Below, in pieces: positions 9,314 to 16,394 of a stretch of DNA of 64,000 bases. Position 1 is the first letter of the stretch, and each line of letters starts with the position of its first letter. This DNA is from Lachnospiraceae bacterium (GTDB lineage Bacteria > Bacillota > Clostridia > Lachnospirales > Lachnospiraceae), in the NCBI GenBank assembly GCA_017552985.1, contig JAFZNO010000015.1, positions 45,852-109,851 on the forward strand, written 5' to 3'. Made by a program: the position numbers and the translations under genes. Under the pieces are notes generated by a model that saw only the letters and a program-made list of their open reading frames with translations, was not told the DNA's origin and searched no databases.

Positions 9314-10462
9314 ATGCTGTTTACAGTATTTTCCGTAATAATGAGCATTGTTTGCTCAAGCATCATTCTTTTTGCGGCAAGCTTTTTGATATCGCACGCA
9401 AGAAAGGTGCGGTGGGGTTTGCTGTTATTGATCATTATTCTGGGATTTGCCAGACTTGTATTGCCTTTTGAGTTTTTTGAGGCGAAAGAGATCAATTCAT
9501 GGCGGATATTTCCGATGCTTCGCACTCTGGCGATGTTTGAATTCCCCTGGGGAATGACTTTGGGAGAAACGTTAGGGTTTATTTGGCAGATCGGAATCGG
9601 CGTATTGCTGATCGCATTTCTTTGGAAAGTTTTGCAGTTGAATGGCATCGTTGCCAGGGCAAAGCCATCCGTGCCGGGGGATTACCTGAATCATCATTAT
9701 GAGATGGCGGCAAGGAAACTCGGTTATTCAGGGAATGCCAGGATTGCGGTCACGGAAGATTTTTCAACCGCCGTGTCCGTTGGAATACTTCATCCCGTCA
9801 TACTCATCCCTCGCAAGATGGTGGATTATCCCGAGAAGGAATTACAGGGCGTGATCCGGCATGAACTTACGCATTATCTTCGGGGAGACGTCTGCAAGCA
9901 ATGGACGCTTAACGTGGTGCAATGTCTGTTCTGGTGGAATCCCGTAGTTCATTACCTAAAGCGTAGCGTGGAAGAGATGCTGGAAATGGAATGCGATGAG
10001 AGAACCTGCCGGGGAATGGATGAAGAAGAGCGATTAGCCTACTTAGAGGCCATTCGAAGAGTCTTGACCGATGGTGGAAAGCACGAACCGAAACTAGGCA
10101 TGGGTTATGGTAAGAATCATGCTGGAGAGTTTATGAAACGCAGATTTCTTGCCGTGCTTGAACCCGTACAAAAACAATCGAATGGCGTGACTTATCTGCT
10201 AGCTTTTCTGAGCGTCGTCCTGTTTTGTTTATCATACTCTTTTGTGTTGCAAACGGCGGGTATGCCTAAGGTGATGGTTGAGGATGACGTGGCGATCAAG
10301 CTTACGGATGACAGGTATGAGGACACAGAATGTTTCTTGCTGAAAATGCCAGACGGATCTTATCTTTACGTGGCCGACATGATTGAACAGGGCCGGATTA
10401 CTGAAAAGGAACTGCTAGATCCTCCGTATTATGGTCTTCCAACCTATGAAAAACTGCCATAG
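9314..10462 (+). CDS. M56-family (BlaR1/MecR1-like) membrane metallopeptidase
   Basis: The 382-aa product begins with hydrophobic helices (VIMSIVCSSIILFAASFLIS, GLLLLIIILGFARLVLPF). The zinc-peptidase motif HELTH (residues 183-187) lies in GVIRHELTHYLRGDVCKQW, and the glutamate-rich segment EMLEMECDE follows. A last membrane helix sits near residue 310 and the tail beyond it is only about 60 residues. That is much too short for the penicillin-sensor domain of BlaR1, so the ligand is unlikely to be a beta-lactam. It follows the BlaI gene and precedes a small secreted peptide gene by 12 bp, suggesting a sensor/peptidase acting on an envelope signal. Confidence 0.85.
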   Translation: MLFTVFSVIMSIVCSSIILFAASFLISHARKVRWGLLLLIIILGFARLVLPFEFFEAKEINSWRIFPMLRTLAMFEFPWGMTLGETLGFIWQIGIGVLLIAFLWKVLQLNGIVARAKPSVPGDYLNHHYEMAARKLGYSGNARIAVTEDFSTAVSVGILHPVILIPRKMVDYPEKELQGVIRHELTHYLRGDVCKQWTLNVVQCLFWWNPVVHYLKRSVEEMLEMECDERTCRGMDEEERLAYLEAIRRVLTDGGKHEPKLGMGYGKNHAGEFMKRRFLAVLEPVQKQSNGVTYLLAFLSVVLFCLSYSFVLQTAGMPKVMVEDDVAIKLTDDRYEDTECFLLKMPDGSYLYVADMIEQGRITEKELLDPPYYGLPTYEKLP

Positions 10463-10474
10463 AGAGGAGATCAA

Positions 10475-10720
10475 ATGATGAAAAAGAAGGGCATCAAAGT
10501 ATTTTTGGGAATCATGATCGCGACTATGCTTCTGGGCATGCCTGTTTTGGCAGAAGGTCCGGAAGGGGAAGGCGGCGAGGTGATCACGCTAGAGGGCGAT
10601 GATCGTGCAGAAGTATTTATGTGGTTTTACCGTACTTATAATGGGATGGTACAAAAACGTCTTTGGTCGGTCACCTATGAATACTGGGTTACGGACTGGA
10701 TTGACGTTGGTCCCGCATAA
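10475..10720 (+). CDS. Small secreted aromatic-rich peptide
   Basis: The 81-aa product has a clear signal peptide (MMKKKGIKVFLGIMIATMLL then GMPVLA, predicted cleavage before EGPEG). The mature form is about 55 residues: acidic at first, then aromatic-rich (FMWFYRTYNGMVQKRLWSV, TYEYWVTDWIDV). It has no cysteines. It lies 12 bp after the M56 peptidase gene with its own GAGAGGAG site, so it is the third gene of the BlaI operon. I do not recognise a characterised family. It could be a signalling or inhibitory peptide processed by the peptidase, which is inference from context only. Confidence 0.7.
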   Translation: MMKKKGIKVFLGIMIATMLLGMPVLAEGPEGEGGEVITLEGDDRAEVFMWFYRTYNGMVQKRLWSVTYEYWVTDWIDVGPA

Positions 10721-10751
10721 ATTAATAATTTGTTGAGTTTTGTCGATATTT

Positions 10752-10800
10752 GGCGTGGGAATCACAAAAATGATTGCGATTTCCACGCTATTTTATTTAT
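10752..10800 (+). terminator. Probable terminator of the BlaI-peptidase-peptide operon
   Basis: GCGTGGGAATC (from about 10753) pairs with GATTTCCACGC (to about 10790) with one mismatch, and a T-rich stretch follows. The T run is interrupted, so efficiency is uncertain. Confidence 0.5.
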
Positions 10801-10814
10801 TTTTTGTTTTTCTA

Positions 10815-10843
10815 TTGACAATTTTGGCATTTATTGATATATT
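10815..10843 (+). promoter_or_regulatory. Promoter of the LytTR regulator gene
   Basis: TTGACA (10815-10820), a 17-bp spacer and TATATT (10838-10843). An 8-bp inverted repeat CATGTTAT/ATAACATG (10852-10859, 10867-10874) lies at the predicted start of transcription and may be an operator. The resulting leader is about 160 nt. Confidence 0.65.
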
Positions 10844-10893
10844 TTCAATCACATGTTATATTTCACATAACATGACCACCAAATTCATCCAAG

Positions 10894-10982
10894 TAAACCA
10901 TATACGGGCGTGATGTTGCATCAGGTCTGGGCTTTCTGAATGGCTGCCACTGGTAAGTCATTCAGAAATGCTACATGGTTTA
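10894..10982 (+). ncRNA. Structured leader, candidate three-way-junction RNA element
   Basis: An 8-bp outer stem TAAACCAT/ATGGTTTA (10894-10901, 10975-10982) encloses two hairpins. The first is TGATG-TTG-CATCA (10911-10923). The second has a 10-bp stem TTTCTGAATG/CATTCAGAAA (10933-10942, 10959-10968) with a 16-nt loop. All three helices are perfect. The element ends 28 nt before the LytTR gene and lacks a T run, so control of translation is more likely than termination. It matches no riboswitch class I recognise. Confidence 0.45.
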
Positions 10983-11010
10983 GGACAACTCGACGACAAG
11001 GGGTTAGTTA

Positions 11011-11709
11011 ATGTATCGTATTGGGATATGTGAAGTAATGTCGAGGGGGGTTTTGGAGAGGGGAATCCGTCAATATTCAGAAAAAGAAAAGTTAAAACTC
11101 GAGATACAAGTCTGGGACACCGCGGAAGAATTAATGGATGATCTTTTTGCGGGAATGGAACTGGACGTTTTGTTTTTGGGAATTAGCGGTGAAAACATGC
11201 TGCAAATCCTTTCCGGGAAAAAGATCCGGGAGGAGCTTGGCGAACTTGAGATGCGACTTATTTACGTTGCCGGCCGGGAATGCTACAGCAAGGAAATGAT
11301 CCAGTCGATGCCGTTTGATTTATTGCACGACGGATTTAGTGCGGAGGAAGCGGCAACCGTGATCCGGCGCGCGATTTCATCCATTCAGAGAAGCAAAAAG
11401 AAGTTGGAATTTCAATTCGGTAAAACATATTATTCCATTCCATACCGTGACGTTTTGTATTTATGCAGTGACCTTAGACGCATTCACGTGAAGAGCACTC
11501 GCGGGAATTACGAGTTTAACGGTCTGCTTCGTGATTTAAAAAAGACTCTTCCCAAGGATTTTCTGGTAATACATAAATCTTTTATTGTCAACAGGGAGCA
11601 CGTTCTACATTTCACTTATGAAAAAGTGACGTTGACGGACGGTACCATTCTTTCCATCAGCAAGGCCAATCGGAGTCACGCAAAATCCATGCTTATGTCG
11701 GGAAGATAG
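11011..11709 (+). CDS. LytTR-family DNA-binding regulator with a degenerate receiver domain
   Basis: The 232-aa product keeps the receiver-LytTR architecture. Residues 1-120 resemble a receiver, and residues 133-232 form a LytTR DNA-binding domain (YSIPYRDVLYLCSDLRRIHV, FLVIHKSFIVNREHVLHF). The phosphoacceptor position is glycine (LDVLFLGIS, Gly57) instead of aspartate, and the N-terminal acidic pair is reduced to one Glu (IGICEVM). It is therefore unlikely to be regulated by phosphorylation. No histidine kinase gene is adjacent. A promoter and a 160-nt structured leader precede it, with an AAGGGG ribosome site. Target genes are not evident; the next gene is a GGDEF-EAL protein with its own putative promoter. 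Confidence 0.8.
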   Translation: MYRIGICEVMSRGVLERGIRQYSEKEKLKLEIQVWDTAEELMDDLFAGMELDVLFLGISGENMLQILSGKKIREELGELEMRLIYVAGRECYSKEMIQSMPFDLLHDGFSAEEAATVIRRAISSIQRSKKKLEFQFGKTYYSIPYRDVLYLCSDLRRIHVKSTRGNYEFNGLLRDLKKTLPKDFLVIHKSFIVNREHVLHFTYEKVTLTDGTILSISKANRSHAKSMLMSGR

Positions 11710-11742
11710 GTAAAAAATGCACGTTTTTTCTCGAATTTTTAG

Positions 11743-11771
11743 TATACAGATTGTGTAAATTGTGCTAAAAT
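11743..11771 (+). promoter_or_regulatory. Possible extended -10 promoter before the GGDEF-EAL gene
   Basis: TGCTAAAAT gives an extended -10 (TAAAAT 11766-11771). The -35 candidate TATACA (11743-11748) is weak at 17 bp. The -10 touches the start of the terminator hairpin at 11773. Confidence 0.4.
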
Positions 11772-11772
11772 T

Positions 11773-11814
11773 AACTTTACGAAGTCTATTAAAAAGACGC
11801 GTAAAGTTTTTTTA
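11773..11814 (+). terminator. Terminator between the LytTR and GGDEF-EAL genes
   Basis: AACTTTACG (11773-11781) pairs with CGTAAAGTT (11800-11808) and is followed by a T-rich tract. It would end the LytTR transcript. A transcript starting from the adjacent extended -10 would lack part of the left arm and escape it. Confidence 0.65.
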
Positions 11815-11849
11815 TTTCCATCAAAAAAGAATGGAAGCGGGGAAAATCC

Positions 11850-14807
11850 ATGGCATTACAGGAATTGCTGGACAAGAATGAATTACAGAGGCTTCAGGAT
11901 GGTTTTTGTAAGATTTCGGGAGTATCTGCCTATTGCCTGAATCATGAGGGAATAAAGATCACGAGAATCTCCGGGGACGATCGTTATCTTCACTGCATGC
12001 AGGAGCGCATGGCCTTAGAGCGGGTCATTGGCGAGGATTCCCTGGAAGATCTTGCCGTGGAGGAGTTAGAGGGCCGCAAGCTCGTGGCTGCCATTGCCAT
12101 AAAGGCGCGCGGACAGAAGGAACTGTTTTGGATCGTCTTTAAGCCGGAGGACATGGCGGAGGACGAGTTTTATCAGAGATTGGAGTTGCTTCGGGACGCC
12201 AGCATTACTTTTTTGCAGGGAAAGCTTCAGTATTACGGAGCGGAAGCGGAGAACGTCCGCAATCAGGCAAACGCGCAGAGAATGAACCGCAGCCTAAAGC
12301 TGAATCAGGCGATGGCCAGGCTAGTCCATTTGCTGGAGAGCAGTGATCCCATTGAGACCATCATGAATGAATGGTTAAAGACGGTTAGTTCTTTCATGGA
12401 ACTGGATACCGCTCAGATATTTAAGTTACAGGGAAATGATAAATTTATGGACGTGATCTGTGAATGGCGCAGTGCGGGTCTTCTTTCTTTTTTTGACCGC
12501 ACGTCACACATTCCCACGTATTCCTTTTTGAGAAAGCGCCGCTCCGCGATCTTGAATGCTGACACGGTTTTAGATCCGGAATATCAGGATGTTTATCAGG
12601 TCGGCGTAAAGGCCATGATGCTGTTCCCGGTAGGCCCGAAGGAGGGCGGCATGATGGTTTCCCTAAACCACAGGCGCGTTCACGTGTTTGACGCAGAGGA
12701 GGAATCCTTTGCTTCGGATGCGATCAAGATCCTGGACAACGTGTTAACACGCAGGATTCAGAGAAATTCCCTGGACAGCGCCTACGTATCCATGGAGACG
12801 GTGCTTGACGGCATCAGCAATTGCATCATGGTGCGCAGTGCTTCCGGAAGAAAGCTGATTTACGTGAATAAGCTGATGCAGGATACCTTCCCAGTGGAAT
12901 TGAAGAAGGATCATTTCGAGTGGCTGCTAAAGGATGAGGGGAAGAGTCCCAAGGACGTAAATCAAGATGACGAAAAAGAATGTCCCGCAAAGGATGGCGC
13001 GGCGGAAGACGGTGCGGAAAAGGAAGTTACGGATTCTGAAATCCTGGAGCATCGCGAGGTTTATTACGAGGAGAAGAATCGTTGGTATGACCTCACCGTG
13101 ACGGGCGTTCGCTGGGTGGACGGCGGCATGGTCAAGATGTATTCCCTGTTTGACGTCACGGAGAAAAAGCATTATCAGGGCAGGATTGAACAACAGGCAT
13201 ACACGGATTTCCTGACGGGTCTGTATAACCGCATGTGCTGCGAAAGAGATCTCGCCGTGCAGATCGACTCGGCAATGAAACAGAAGAAGACGGGTGCATT
13301 GCTCTATTTGGATTTAGATGATTTTAAGCATATCAATGACGGACTGGGGCATCGCTACGGGGATGCATTGTTGAAGGCCATTTCCCATGCCTTCCAGCGA
13401 ATCCCGGGAATCGAGCGGACCTGTTACCGTATGGGCGGAGATGAATTTGTGATCGTGGTTGCGCCGGAATCCTATGACCGTCTGGAGATCATCTTGGAGG
13501 ACATCCAGCAGATCTTCAGCAAGCCGTGGTTTTTGAAGGATTCAGATTATTACTGTACCATGAGCATGGGTGCCGTGACGTTCCCGGATAACGGAGACAG
13601 CGTGACGGACCTGGTAAAGAAGGCAGACATTGCCATGTATGCGGCGAAGAAAGCCGGAAAGAACCGCATTCAGTTCTATAACGACGGGAATTCTTCCTCG
13701 GATCGCAGAAGACTTGACATGGTAAAGAACATGAGAGAGGCGACGGCGAAGAATTTCGGGGAATTCGAAGTGTTCTATCAGCCCATTATTGACGTAGAGC
13801 AGGGAGAGCCGAGGTGTTCGGGAGCGGAGGCTCTGGTTCGTTGGAACAGCAGCAATCTGGGATTCCTCTCTTCCACGGAGTTTATTCCGCTGGCGGAATA
13901 TCTTGGACTGATCAATCCCATCGGAAATCACGTGCTGCTTCAGGCCTGCATGCAGTGCAAGGAGTGGAATGACAAGGGCTTTGATTACAAGGTGAACGTA
14001 AATCTTTCCGTGATCCAGCTGTTACAAAATGACATTGTGGAGATCGTGGAAAATGCGTTGAAGGAGACGGGATTAAAGCCGGAACATTTGACGCTGGAGG
14101 TGACGGAAAGCCTTGCCATCAATGACATGGAGCGCATGAAGCGGATTCTCGGAAGGATCAGGGAGCTTGGCGTAAAGATTGCGCTGGATGATTTCGGAAC
14201 GGGATACTCTTCCTTGAATCACGTACATGAGATTTCCTTCGACGTGATCAAGGTGGATCAGAGTTTTGTTAAAGGCCTGGCAGAGGATGAATATTCTAAG
14301 AGCTTTATCCGGCTGGTGAGCGAGTTGGCGAAGACGCTGGGCGCAAGCATTTGCGTGGAAGGCATTGAGAGTCTGAGACAATACAACGTCCTGAAGGACA
14401 TGAAGGTGAAATACATTCAGGGCTTCTATTTTGACAGACCCATGCCGGCAAAGGATTTTGACAGGAAATACTGCCGGGAGGCGTTAAAGCCCGCATCCGA
14501 AGAAATGCCAGAGCCGGCGAAGGTGGACGTAAAGGCAGCAAAGTCTGCCAGAAAGACGGCAGCGAAGGCGGCGGAGAAGGCACCGGGAAAGCCTGAGGGA
14601 AAGACAGCGGAGAAGGCACCTGGAAAGCCTGAGGGAAAGACAGCGGAGAAGGCACCGGGAAAGCCTGAGGGAAAGACAGCGGAGAAGGCACCGGCCAAGT
14701 TCGTGGTAAAGTCTGCGGAGAAAACGCCAGTGAAGTCCGAAGGGAAGGCTGCGGAAAAGAAGCCGGGCGATAAAGCGCTAAAAGCGATACAGCCAAGGAA
14801 AAAGTAA
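11850..14807 (+). CDS. PocR/GAF-GGDEF-EAL cyclic-di-GMP enzyme with a lysine-rich tail
   Basis: The 985-aa product starts with a PocR-like sensory segment (residues 1-110, LQELLDKNELQRLQDGFCKI), then a GAF-like domain (about 150-310) and a PAS-like region. A GGDEF domain (about 445-610) has intact RMGGDEFVIV. An EAL domain (about 620-870) keeps GAEALVRW, NVNLS, LEVTES, DDFGTGYSSL, KVDQSF and EGIE. Both synthesis and hydrolysis of c-di-GMP look chemically possible. No RxxD inhibitory site precedes GGDEF. The last 110 residues are an Ala/Lys/Pro tail built on a 12-residue repeat. It has no transmembrane helix, so it is cytoplasmic. Confidence 0.9.
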   Translation: MALQELLDKNELQRLQDGFCKISGVSAYCLNHEGIKITRISGDDRYLHCMQERMALERVIGEDSLEDLAVEELEGRKLVAAIAIKARGQKELFWIVFKPEDMAEDEFYQRLELLRDASITFLQGKLQYYGAEAENVRNQANAQRMNRSLKLNQAMARLVHLLESSDPIETIMNEWLKTVSSFMELDTAQIFKLQGNDKFMDVICEWRSAGLLSFFDRTSHIPTYSFLRKRRSAILNADTVLDPEYQDVYQVGVKAMMLFPVGPKEGGMMVSLNHRRVHVFDAEEESFASDAIKILDNVLTRRIQRNSLDSAYVSMETVLDGISNCIMVRSASGRKLIYVNKLMQDTFPVELKKDHFEWLLKDEGKSPKDVNQDDEKECPAKDGAAEDGAEKEVTDSEILEHREVYYEEKNRWYDLTVTGVRWVDGGMVKMYSLFDVTEKKHYQGRIEQQAYTDFLTGLYNRMCCERDLAVQIDSAMKQKKTGALLYLDLDDFKHINDGLGHRYGDALLKAISHAFQRIPGIERTCYRMGGDEFVIVVAPESYDRLEIILEDIQQIFSKPWFLKDSDYYCTMSMGAVTFPDNGDSVTDLVKKADIAMYAAKKAGKNRIQFYNDGNSSSDRRRLDMVKNMREATAKNFGEFEVFYQPIIDVEQGEPRCSGAEALVRWNSSNLGFLSSTEFIPLAEYLGLINPIGNHVLLQACMQCKEWNDKGFDYKVNVNLSVIQLLQNDIVEIVENALKETGLKPEHLTLEVTESLAINDMERMKRILGRIRELGVKIALDDFGTGYSSLNHVHEISFDVIKVDQSFVKGLAEDEYSKSFIRLVSELAKTLGASICVEGIESLRQYNVLKDMKVKYIQGFYFDRPMPAKDFDRKYCREALKPASEEMPEPAKVDVKAAKSARKTAAKAAEKAPGKPEGKTAEKAPGKPEGKTAEKAPGKPEGKTAEKAPAKFVVKSAEKTPVKSEGKAAEKKPGDKALKAIQPRKK
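14571..14694 (+). repeat. 36-bp in-frame tandem repeat in the GGDEF-EAL tail
   Basis: Three nearly identical 36-bp units (14571-14606, 14607-14642, 14643-14678) and a partial fourth encode AEKAPGKPEGKT. Units differ at one base (CCGGGA or CCTGGA), so the expansion is recent. The repeat preserves frame and extends a basic, proline-rich tail. Confidence 0.9.
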
Positions 14808-14894
14808 ACAACGTTATGAAAGACGAATGGGGGCATTCCCGCCGGGAGGCAGGGTGCCCTCATGGTATCCAAGGACATGGGAAAGGAAGGTAGC

Positions 14895-16394
14895 ATGGCA
14901 GAGGAATTTAGCATCTTGGATCTGCAGGAGAGCCCTCACACGGATGCGCCAAGACCAGTATTTTACCTCGATCTGAACCTCAATCAAATATTGGATAAGG
15001 TGACGATGCAGTGGAGCGCGCAGGTGCGAAAACTATTTCTTTATTTTCCAAGAAACAAAGAATGTGAAGCGTATAGAAGGGCAGTATACGGCGACGTCAA
15101 GAAGCCTGCCTGCTACGAAGCTCTTAGCCGTTTCTGGGAAGCAATTGGAAAGATGGAAGAGAAGCGTGCGCAGGAAGAAGCCGTCACAAGGCCCATACAA
15201 AAGGACGTATGGCATTTATGGACGGTGAAGGCCTATTGTGACGCGTTTGGAAAATTGTTTGAAGACTTAAAGAAGGCCGGACCCGCATCAGACGGAATGA
15301 ACGAATTCCTAAAGCTTTTGGAGAAGCATTTGACTTCCAAGGAATTCACGGAAATGCGGGATCGCGTGGACCAGATCTTAAAGGAATTGACGGGATTCCG
15401 CTTCGTTCTCACCTATGACAAGGACAGGATCGTGGTCACGGAGGGGACGGCACCCGGGGATTATGAGAGCTTTATGAATCAGAATGGAGATGCGGACAAG
15501 GTTTCCTTTAAGAGTCCGTTTTCCGTAAGTCCCAACCTTTGTGATCTGGAACAGGAGTGCCTGAACCTGCTTGCGGGAAAGCATCCCAAGCTTTTCCAGG
15601 CTCTGGAGGATACCGCCGAAAAGTATCGGGAATTCGGGGAAGAATTCTGTTTCCGGTTTATCCGTGAAATTCCCTATTACTTATCCTACCGCGCATTCCA
15701 GATCGAGATGGAAGAAAAGGGTTACGTATTTTGCGCGCCAACCACTTCGGAGGAGGAGCAGACCTCGGCGGAGGGATTATATGACTTAGCGCTCGCCATC
15801 GTTGCCAATCGTGAGGGACGAAAAGTCATTAGCAACAATACGTACTATAAGGAGAATGAGAGCTTCTTCGTGCTGACGGGACCCAATCAGGGCGGTAAGA
15901 CGACGTTTGCGCGAAGCCTGGGACAGCTAGTGTTCTTCACCAAAATGGGTTTGGACGTTCCGGCAAAAAAGGCGAACGTCCGTTACTACAAGAATATTTT
16001 GACGCATTTTTCGGTGGAGGAGAGTATTGAGACGGGACGAGGCAAGCTCAAGGAGGAGCTGCTTAGGCTGTCACCCATGATGCAGGACGGGGAAGAGAAT
16101 GATTTTGTGGTCATTAATGAGCTCTTCACCACGGCGGCAACGTATGACGCGGAGATCATGGGAAGAAAGGTGCTGACGCACTTTATCGAACAGAATTGCC
16201 AGGGCATTTACGTCACGCACTTAAAGGAGCTTGCGTCGGTGCATCCAAAGGTAGTGAGTCTTCGCGCCATGCTGAATGCTGACCGGATCCAGACCTTCGA
16301 GATTGCGAGAAGTGAGGCGGAGGAATCCGCATGTGCCGCCAGCGTGGTCAACAAGTATCATCTGACCTACGAACAGCTAAAGGAGCGTCTATGA
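14895..16394 (+). CDS. MutS-like ATPase, first of a tandem pair
   Basis: The 499-aa product has only the C-terminal MutS ATPase module. The Walker A motif is TGPNQGGKTT (residues 328-337), the Walker B-like segment is DFVVINELFTT, and GIYVTHLKELA lies near the end. The first 300 residues are helical and lack the mismatch-reading N-terminal domain and its FxE motif, so it is not canonical MutS. The start at 14895 follows AAGGAAGG; earlier in-frame codons at 14862 lie in an upstream hairpin-rich stretch. Its stop overlaps the ATG of the next gene (ATGA, 16391-16394), implying coupled synthesis and possibly a heterodimer. Confidence 0.85.
   Translation: MAEEFSILDLQESPHTDAPRPVFYLDLNLNQILDKVTMQWSAQVRKLFLYFPRNKECEAYRRAVYGDVKKPACYEALSRFWEAIGKMEEKRAQEEAVTRPIQKDVWHLWTVKAYCDAFGKLFEDLKKAGPASDGMNEFLKLLEKHLTSKEFTEMRDRVDQILKELTGFRFVLTYDKDRIVVTEGTAPGDYESFMNQNGDADKVSFKSPFSVSPNLCDLEQECLNLLAGKHPKLFQALEDTAEKYREFGEEFCFRFIREIPYYLSYRAFQIEMEEKGYVFCAPTTSEEEQTSAEGLYDLALAIVANREGRKVISNNTYYKENESFFVLTGPNQGGKTTFARSLGQLVFFTKMGLDVPAKKANVRYYKNILTHFSVEESIETGRGKLKEELLRLSPMMQDGEENDFVVINELFTTAATYDAEIMGRKVLTHFIEQNCQGIYVTHLKELASVHPKVVSLRAMLNADRIQTFEIARSEAEESACAASVVNKYHLTYEQLKERL

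Noticed and set aside
8805-10462. Beta-lactam resistance module
   Set aside because: BlaI and M56 genes are present, but there is no beta-lactamase or PBP2a gene and the peptidase lacks a penicillin-sensor domain.
11773-11849. Cyclic-di-GMP riboswitch before the GGDEF-EAL gene
   Set aside because: The leader is short and contains only a terminator-type hairpin; none of the conserved GEMM segments is present.
14305-14914. Pro/Ser/Phe-rich antisense frames opposite the GGDEF-EAL tail
   Set aside because: Both derive from the 36-bp repeat read backwards.
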